Of a DNA stretch of 9,353 bases, positions 5,263 through 9,353 are shown piece by piece. The stretch covers positions 1-9,353 of the forward strand of contig JBEKUI010000230.1 of NCBI GenBank assembly GCA_049515175.1. Reading direction: 5' to 3'. Source of the stretch: JACQNR01 sp049515175 (GTDB taxonomy: Bacteria; Acidobacteriota; Terriglobia; UBA7540). The notes beneath the pieces are model-generated. The model was given only the letters and a program-made list of their open reading frames with translations, was not told the DNA's origin and did no database searches. The number at the start of each line of letters is the position of its first letter. The first letter of the stretch is position 1. Both the position numbers and the translations under genes were made by a program.

Positions 5263-7200
5263 TTACCATTTCGTGGCCCGGCTGTCGATAAGCTGGCGAA
5301 GGTACGGGATGAGTTCAGTCACGGGTTTCGAGCCGGCGTCTCCCGTGTCGCGCCGTCGCACCGCCACGGCTTTCGCCTGGACTTCGCGGTCGCCCGCCAC
5401 CAGCATGAACGGGACTTTCTGCAACTGCGCGTCGCGAATGCGCGCGTTGAGCTTTTCGTTGCGGTCGTCGAGCTGCACGCGGATCCCCGCGGCGCGCAGC
5501 TCGCCTACGACCTGGCGCGCGTATTCCGCGTGCTTCTCGCTGATGGGCAACACCACCGCCTGCACCGGCGCCAGCCACACCGGAAACGCCCCGGTGTAAT
5601 GCTCGATGAGGACGCCGAAGAATCTCTCGATCGATCCAAACAGCGCGCGGTGCACCATCACCGGCGTCTTGGCGTGGCCGTCGGGGCCGACGTATTCCAG
5701 TCCGAAGCGCCGCGGCAGGTTGAAATCGAATTGCACGGTCGTCAGCTGCCACGGCCGGCCGATGGCGTCCACCAGCTTCACGTCAATCTTGGGGCCGTAA
5801 AACACCGCTTCGCCCGGCATGTGCTTGTAGGGAATCTTCATCCGGTCGAGCGTGCTGGTGAGCGCGCCTTCCGCCAGCTTCCATTCCTCATCGGTGCCCG
5901 CGTAGTGCTCGGGATGCGCCGGATCGCGCGCCGAGAGTTCCACCTCGTAGCGGTCGAAGCCGAAGGTCTTGAGTACCGCGAAGGCGAACTCCACGCACGC
6001 CTCGACTTCCGCCTCGAGTTGTTCGGGCATGCAGAAGATGTGCGCGTCGTCCTGGGTGAAGCCGCGCACGCGCATCAGGCCGTGCAGCACCCCGGAGCGC
6101 TCGTAGCGGTACACGGTGCCCAGCTCGGCGAAGCGCAGCGGCAGCTCGCGATAGCTCCGCCGGCGCGATTGGTAGATCAGAATGTGCCCCGGGCAATTCA
6201 TGGGCTTGAGCTGGTACTGATCGTTCTCCACATCCATCGGGCCGAACATGTTTTCGCGATAGAAATCGGTGTGCCCGCTCGTCTCCCAGAGGTGCAGGCG
6301 CATGGTGTGCGGCGTGTAAACGAGGTCGTAGCCGCGCTTGAGCAGCTCCTCGCGCAGCCAGTCTTCGATGATGGTGCGCACGCGGCCGCCCTTGGGGTGC
6401 CAGAAGATCAGTCCCGGCCCGGCGTCGTCCTGGATGCTGAAGAGTTCCAGCTCCTTGCCCAGGCGCCGGTGGTCGCGCTTCTTCGCTTCCTCCAGCTTGT
6501 GGAGGTATTCGTCGAGGTCCTTGGTGCTGAAGAACGCGGTGCCATAGATGCGCTGCATGGGGTGCGATTTCTCGTCGCCCTTCCAATGCGCGCCCGCGAG
6601 GCTCAACACTTTGAACGCCTTGATGCGCCCGGTCGAAGGAATGTGCGGCCCGCGGCAGAAATCCAGGAATTTCCCGGTGCGATAGGCGGAGAAGATCGGC
6701 TCGGCCTTCTCCTCGATGAGCTGGCACTTCAGGAACTCGCCCATCTGCTCGAAAAGTTTCTTGCCCTCTTCTTTCGGGTAGTGGACGCGCTCGTAAGGCA
6801 GGTCGGCCTTCTGCAGCTCGCGCATCTTCGCTTCGATCTTCGCCAGGTCTTCTTCGGTGAACGACTTCTCGCGGTAGAAATCGTAATAGAAGCCGCTCTC
6901 GGTGGGCGGGCCGATGCCGGGATGCGCGTCGGGGAAAAGTTCCGTCACCGCCGCGGCGAGCAAGTGCGCGGTCGAGTGGCGATAAACCTCCAATCCCTCG
7001 GGCGAAGAAGGAGTAATGAACTGAATCGGTCCGCTCGCCTCGATCGGAGACTGGAGGTCGATGAGGCGCGAGTCCACCTTGGCGACCAGAGCTTCGCTCG
7101 CCAGGCGCGGTCCAATCGATTTGGCAACTTCCAGTGCGGTGACGCCTTGGGGAAATTCCTTGGTGGCCCCGTCCGGAAAGGTCAGTTGAACGTTTGACAT
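5263..7200 (-). CDS. thrS: threonyl-tRNA synthetase
   Basis: This class II synthetase charges tRNA-Thr and edits mis-charged serine. The 645-residue product matches the full bacterial form. It has a TGS domain at 1-63 and an editing domain at about 65-230 with HSTAH (75-79) and DFCRGPHIPSTG (C182, H186). The catalytic core spans about 245-535 and the anticodon-binding domain about 545-645. The catalytic zinc ligands are present: C336 in MNCPGH, H387 in TQDDAHIFC, and H517 in VMVHRALFGSIERF (motif 3). Motif 2 is YRYERSGVLHGLMRVRGFTQ. The ATG at 7200 is followed directly by the TGS start SNVQLTFPDGATKEF. Its Shine-Dalgarno is poorly spaced (AGGA adjoining the ATG). It is the first gene of the translation block, with a candidate promoter about 60 bases upstream. 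No T-box-like leader is visible. A long open frame on the opposite strand is a codon-bias shadow. Confidence 0.98.
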   Translation of the reverse strand: MSNVQLTFPDGATKEFPQGVTALEVAKSIGPRLASEALVAKVDSRLIDLQSPIEASGPIQFITPSSPEGLEVYRHSTAHLLAAAVTELFPDAHPGIGPPTESGFYYDFYREKSFTEEDLAKIEAKMRELQKADLPYERVHYPKEEGKKLFEQMGEFLKCQLIEEKAEPIFSAYRTGKFLDFCRGPHIPSTGRIKAFKVLSLAGAHWKGDEKSHPMQRIYGTAFFSTKDLDEYLHKLEEAKKRDHRRLGKELELFSIQDDAGPGLIFWHPKGGRVRTIIEDWLREELLKRGYDLVYTPHTMRLHLWETSGHTDFYRENMFGPMDVENDQYQLKPMNCPGHILIYQSRRRSYRELPLRFAELGTVYRYERSGVLHGLMRVRGFTQDDAHIFCMPEQLEAEVEACVEFAFAVLKTFGFDRYEVELSARDPAHPEHYAGTDEEWKLAEGALTSTLDRMKIPYKHMPGEAVFYGPKIDVKLVDAIGRPWQLTTVQFDFNLPRRFGLEYVGPDGHAKTPVMVHRALFGSIERFFGVLIEHYTGAFPVWLAPVQAVVLPISEKHAEYARQVVGELRAAGIRVQLDDRNEKLNARIRDAQLQKVPFMLVAGDREVQAKAVAVRRRDTGDAGSKPVTELIPYLRQLIDSRATKW

Positions 7201-7221
7201 TCCTGCAGCACATCCTAATGC

Positions 7222-7243
7222 GTAGCGGCGACTTCACGTCGCC
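7222..7243 (+). repeat. single REP-like hairpin upstream of thrS
   Basis: On the plus strand GTAG (7222-7225) and one base precede ggcgac (7227-7232) and gtcgcc (7238-7243), a perfect 6-base stem with loop ttcac. The GTAG foot next to a hairpin is the same layout as in the other REP-like elements, in the opposite orientation. It would lie in the 5' leader of the thrS message, ending about 20 bases before the start codon. Confidence 0.5.
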
Positions 7244-7262
7244 ATCGCCAAAACAAACCACT

Positions 7263-7292
7263 AACTTAGCAAATCTCGCCGCCCCCGGTCAA
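7263..7292 (-). promoter_or_regulatory. candidate sigma-70-type promoter of the thrS operon
   Basis: On the minus strand TTGACC (7292-7287) matches the -35 consensus at 5 of 6 positions. After an 18-base spacer, TAAGTT (7268-7263) is a weak -10 (3 of 6). Transcription would start near 7256, giving a leader of about 55 bases that includes the REP-like hairpin. This rests on consensus matching only. Confidence 0.35.
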
Positions 7293-7365
7293 ACGGTGGT
7301 CATCTGCTGGTGGCAAAGATTACAGGGAGGCCGGGGTATTTCTGTAGGGCGTTTCAGACTCGATT

Positions 7366-7448
7366 GCGCAGACTTGTTTTCTAAGTCTGCGGCTTTTCTC
7401 CGATGATTGAGAGCCGCAGAGTTTCTGGGATGCGAAACTCTGCGCTAC
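7366..7448 (-). repeat. dimeric REP (BIME-like) repeat, copy A
   Basis: Two hairpins are present: cgcagactt (7367-7375)/aagtctgcg (7383-7391), then after the linker containing cttttctccgat, cgcagagtttc (7415-7425)/gaaactctgcg (7434-7444), 11 of 11 bases. On the minus strand GTAG (7448-7445) directly precedes the second stem. The TAG stop codon of the flavin reductase gene (7447-7445) is supplied by this foot. Copies B and C share the same orientation. Confidence 0.85.
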
Positions 7449-7996
7449 CTGACTGCTTGTGGGGCGCTCAAGCGTTGGGCGGCATCCTCGTCGGCGTAGG
7501 CAGCCACGATCTCCCCAAAGTAGACGCGGTGGAAATCTCCGCTAGCGTAGAACTCCTCGCGCACCACCTGCACCAGCGCGTCGGGCGCCACGTCATTCCG
7601 ATGCAGCGTCCGGCACTCGTAGTGAACAACGCATTCCTTGATAATGGGTGGTCGCACCTCTCGGCTGGCAATCAGCGTCAATTGCATCTCTTGAAACTTG
7701 TCGTGATCTCTCCCCGAAACCGTCCCGCAATAGCTCACGGCCGCTGCCAGTTCCCGAGGAGGCACATTGACGGTGAAATCACCGACCTGCTCCAGCCGGG
7801 TGTAGGTGTGGCGCGAGGGCCTGACGAGTACGATGAAGACAGGCCGCGCCCAAATGGAGCCCATCATTCCCCAGCCAATCGTCATGACGTTTGCTTTCGG
7901 GTCCGCGCCCATGGTGACCAGCAGCAATCCATCCTCCCGCATACGCTGGATCGTCTGGGCAAAGTAATCCGTGTACCGCACCTCTACCTTGGCCAT
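7445..7996 (-). CDS. flavin reductase family protein (FMN-binding split barrel)
   Basis: The 183-residue product resembles the flavin reductase-like/flavoredoxin family, cytoplasmic split-barrel proteins that bind FMN and often pass electrons from NAD(P)H to a partner. Family-like segments are LLLVTMGADPKANVMTIGWG (about 25-44), SIWARPVFIVLVRPSRHTYT (47-66), DFTVNVPP (73-80), SGRDHDKFQEM (94-104) and ECVVHYECR (121-129). No membrane segment or signal peptide is visible. The ATG at 7996-7994 is well supported by GAGGTG 8 bases upstream. The last codons lead into a TAG that belongs to repeat copy A, so the C-terminus may have been set by repeat insertion. No partner oxidoreductase is adjacent, so the substrate cannot be inferred. 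The upstream gap (7997-8076) holds no convincing promoter. Confidence 0.85.
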   Translation of the reverse strand: MAKVEVRYTDYFAQTIQRMREDGLLLVTMGADPKANVMTIGWGMMGSIWARPVFIVLVRPSRHTYTRLEQVGDFTVNVPPRELAAAVSYCGTVSGRDHDKFQEMQLTLIASREVRPPIIKECVVHYECRTLHRNDVAPDALVQVVREEFYASGDFHRVYFGEIVAAYADEDAAQRLSAPQAVR

Positions 7997-8076
7997 TCCA
8001 GTTTCACCTCAAACAGGATTTGCATTTTGGACCCGCAGTTACGTTAATGTACACCCTACCTCAACCCCCGTGGCGG

Positions 8077-8164
8077 GTGGCGCAGACATCGTTTCTTGAT
8101 GTCTGCGGCTTTTCTCCGATCATTAAGGGGCGCAGAGTCCCTGAGGCGCGAAACTCTGCGCTAC
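8077..8164 (-). repeat. dimeric REP (BIME-like) repeat, copy B
   Basis: The first hairpin is cgcagacatc (8081-8090)/gatgtctgcg (8098-8107), 10 of 10 bases. The linker again contains cttttctccgat. The second hairpin is cgcagagt (8131-8138)/actctgcg (8153-8160). GTAG on the minus strand (8164-8161) directly precedes the second stem, and GTGG on the plus strand (8077-8080) precedes the first, a near-GTAG in inverted orientation. It lies 4 bases after the stop codon of the 113-residue gene and about 80 bases before the flavin reductase start. Confidence 0.85.
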
Positions 8165-8168
8165 ATGC

Positions 8169-8510
8169 TCAGGCGGTGTTGCTGGGTTCCCTGTCTACTA
8201 TCTTCTCGGCCACGAGTTCCTTTCCGACCATACTAACTCGAATGGTCACAATGCGCTTCGCTGATCGGAGAACAATCTGGGCGGACGAAAAGCCGTGCGG
8301 ATCATCGTAGACGGCTGCGCCGTCGAACACAAGCTGGTCCATTTCACCCGTCGAGAGAAAATATTCTCGGTTCTCACGCGTAGCATCGTCGCAGTCGTAG
8401 TTCGGCGACCACTCGCCGTCCAGAAAATGGGCCGCCGCGGCTGCCACATTGTAGAATTCATCGAGGAAGTCCTCTTCCCTTACGTAATGTCGTCTTAGTT
8501 GCTCGACCAT
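8169..8510 (-). CDS. hypothetical protein, 113 residues
   Basis: I do not recognise this gene. The product is acidic overall. Residues 1-32 look helical (VEQLRRHYVREEDFLDEFYN then AAAAAHFL). The middle is rich in Asp, Glu and Tyr (GEWSPNYDCDDATRENREYF). The last half (MDQLVFDGAAVYDD, SSAQIVLRSAKRIVTIRVSM) suggests a few beta strands, as in a small alpha/beta or immunity-type fold. There is one cysteine, and no signal peptide or membrane segment. The ATG at 8510-8508 has only a G-rich run (GGGGG about 9 bases upstream) as possible Shine-Dalgarno. The frame is open along its whole length. It stands alone between repeat copies B and C, downstream of the HEPN gene, so it might belong to that module, but the repeats and an 86-base gap make this uncertain. 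Confidence 0.6.
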   Translation of the reverse strand: MVEQLRRHYVREEDFLDEFYNVAAAAAHFLDGEWSPNYDCDDATRENREYFLSTGEMDQLVFDGAAVYDDPHGFSSAQIVLRSAKRIVTIRVSMVGKELVAEKIVDREPSNTA

Positions 8511-8542
8511 ACAGAGTCCCCCGGGTCTTGCATCAGGACAGC

Positions 8543-8576
8543 CGCAGAGTTTCTGAGACGCGAAACTCTGCGCTAC
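8543..8576 (-). repeat. REP repeat, copy C (single hairpin)
   Basis: Only the second hairpin of the family is present: cgcagagtttc (8543-8553)/gaaactctgcg (8562-8572), 11 of 11 bases with an 8-base loop. GTAG on the minus strand (8576-8573) directly precedes the stem. The stem is identical to copy A. It lies 20 bases after the HEPN gene stop codon, in the same orientation as copies A and B. Confidence 0.85.
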
Positions 8577-8596
8577 CTGCTGTTATGTCAGGGGCA

Positions 8597-9172
8597 TCAC
8601 CCTATTTGTCTTACCCAATCGCGCAAGTACATCTCCAGGCGGTCACCCTCTTCAGGAGCGAGCGTGTTCGTGTGTGCTATCACATTGCGCGTCCGTTCCG
8701 CTTCTTGAATCCTGCTCTGAAGCCATGCTTGGTTTGGCAGAAGGTCCTTGAAGTCGGCCCAGTGATTAATGATGAGCAACCCGAGATCTCCGAAATCGAG
8801 ATAGAAGATCGGATGGGTGTTCCGCCCGATGTGCCACTGGTTCTTTTCCTCTGTAACCTTTCGGTCCTCGTACTTCTTCTTCATGGGCACAGTCGAGCGT
8901 TTATCAAACCAATCCGGTCCGTCCACCTCCCGAAACCGATCCGAAATAAACTCTCGGACCAAGTTTTCAAAGACAAAAAGAAGTCTATAGCATCGCTGCA
9001 TCTGCATTGAGGCCCCGCGGACACTTGCAGATACTGCTGCAAACAGATCTTGGTCTTGTCGTTCCTCAGCGGTCATAGCGGGTACTCGGAGCAGGCCGGC
9101 GGTCTCCAGTTCCCTTTTGGCGTGCGAGGCGAGGATTCCTTTGAACACGAATTCTTCGATTTTCATGCTCAT
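8597..9172 (-). CDS. Swt1-type HEPN domain protein
   Basis: The 191-residue product has an all-helical HEPN layout. A first helix pair contains CYRLLFVFENLVREFISDRF (61-80). Then come a Trp/Lys-rich insert (PDWFDKRSTVPMKKK, 86-100), a segment HPIFYLDFGDLGLLIINHWA (120-139), and the signature RNVIAH (162-167), an R-N-x-x-x-H motif like that which forms the RNase site in many HEPN proteins. The FYLDFGDL-II-W-F pattern before it is typical of the Swt1 subgroup. HEPN proteins of this kind act on RNA or as structural partners in toxin, defence and RNA-surveillance systems. The target here is unknown. The ATG at 9172 overlaps the upstream gene stop codon (ATGA), implying translational coupling. A second in-frame ATG is two codons on. 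Two sampled 60-base lines have 53% and 40% GC, against about 62% in thrS, which hints at foreign origin. Confidence 0.75.
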   Translation of the reverse strand: MSMKIEEFVFKGILASHAKRELETAGLLRVPAMTAEERQDQDLFAAVSASVRGASMQMQRCYRLLFVFENLVREFISDRFREVDGPDWFDKRSTVPMKKKYEDRKVTEEKNQWHIGRNTHPIFYLDFGDLGLLIINHWADFKDLLPNQAWLQSRIQEAERTRNVIAHTNTLAPEEGDRLEMYLRDWVRQIG

Positions 9173-9353
9173 CTAGCCAGCTCCTCTCGCAGAGCGCGGA
9201 ATATGGCGCGGTAGGTATCGATATTTTGGGTGTCGGGTAAGTGAATCTCAATCCGGTAGACTAATCCGAATGAGCCCTCGGGAACTGGCAGCTTTGGCGC
9301 CGGAGGAGGCGCGGCGGGCGGGGTTGGAGGTTTCTTCTCGGGCTCAGGCTTGG
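9169..9353 (-). CDS. C-terminal end of an unknown protein coupled to the HEPN gene (5' part outside window)
   Basis: Sixty residues are visible before the TGA at 9171-9169. A proline/lysine/glutamate linker (KPEPEKKPPTPPAAPPPAPK) is followed by a compact tail, SFGLVYRIEIHLPDTQNIDT then YRAIFRALREELAR. A beta strand of the type xIEIHLP followed by a helix of the type IFRALREEL resembles the small C-terminal module found on DUF5343-type and other defence-associated proteins. I recall this pattern from memory and it is not checked. The frame was missed by ATG-based searching because the start is outside the window. It shares an ATGA overlap with the HEPN gene, so the two are almost certainly expressed together. 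The N-terminal domain, which would decide the function, is not visible. Confidence 0.65.
   Translation of the reverse strand, partial: KPEPEKKPPTPPAAPPPAPKLPVPEGSFGLVYRIEIHLPDTQNIDTYRAIFRALREELAR

Noticed and set aside
4744..7197. 817-codon open frame on the plus strand, opposite thrS and infC
   Set aside because: It lies antisense to a perfectly conserved thrS. Its translation is rich in His, Arg, Val and Leu with no family resemblance, as expected for the complementary frame of GC-rich codons.
5888..7261. 457-codon minus-strand frame overlapping thrS
   Set aside because: It is a shifted frame of thrS, arginine- and proline-rich with no homology pattern. It begins at an out-of-frame ATG just upstream of the true start.
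7201..7444. T-box or other riboswitch leader for thrS
   Set aside because: No T-box-like conserved core or terminator/antiterminator pair is visible; only a small REP-like hairpin and a candidate promoter are present.
7366..8576. CRISPR array from the three similar repeats
   Set aside because: The copies are hundreds of bases apart with genes between them, not regularly spaced, and themselves consist of long palindromes.
9066..9251. 61-codon minus-strand frame spanning the HEPN start (MRFTYPTPKISI...)
   Set aside because: It is out of frame with both the HEPN protein and the coupled upstream protein, which share an ATGA overlap and account for this DNA.

Overview
The window looks like a stretch of bacterial chromosome, GC-rich (about 62% in lines sampled inside thrS) and densely coded, with every supported gene on the minus strand. 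The order thrS-infC-rpmI-rplT-pheS-pheT-zapB-like-zapA, a PheT that lacks the N-terminal EMAP tRNA-binding domain, and many small palindromic repeats between genes suggest an Acidobacteriota genome, probably an environmental or metagenomic contig. That phylum call is inference from gene content and not proven.

Region 1 (1-7200) is a conserved translation block, read right to left. It holds threonyl-tRNA synthetase, initiation factor IF3 (apparent AUC start), ribosomal proteins L35 (UUG start) and L20, both phenylalanyl-tRNA synthetase subunits, a ZapB-like coiled coil and the first 33 residues of the FtsZ-ring protein ZapA. pheT is broken: its two halves lie in different frames and about 24 family-conserved residues are missing at 1752-1761. 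A candidate promoter lies upstream of thrS at about 7263-7292.

Region 2 (7201-8596) holds a flavin reductase-family protein and a 113-residue orphan, separated by structured repeats.

Region 3 (8597-9353) holds a Swt1-type HEPN protein with an intact RNxxxH motif. Its start codon overlaps the stop of an upstream gene entering from the right edge. Some of this DNA is clearly lower in GC (40-53% in two sampled lines). The pair is the best candidate here for a poorly described accessory, possibly defence or RNA-targeting, module.

The most distinctive feature at window scale is the set of palindromes in the gaps between genes. Several begin on one strand with the tetranucleotide GTAG directly, or almost directly, before a hairpin stem. 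That is the signature of REP elements mobilised by RAYT (TnpA-REP) transposases. One family occurs three times in the same orientation (7366-7448, 8077-8164, 8543-8576), each copy sitting at the 3' end of a gene. Other families occupy the thrS upstream, rplT-pheS and pheS-pheT gaps, and a family of a different type fills the unusually long rpmI-rplT gap. No tRNA, rRNA, CRISPR array, insertion-sequence transposase or plus-strand gene could be supported.
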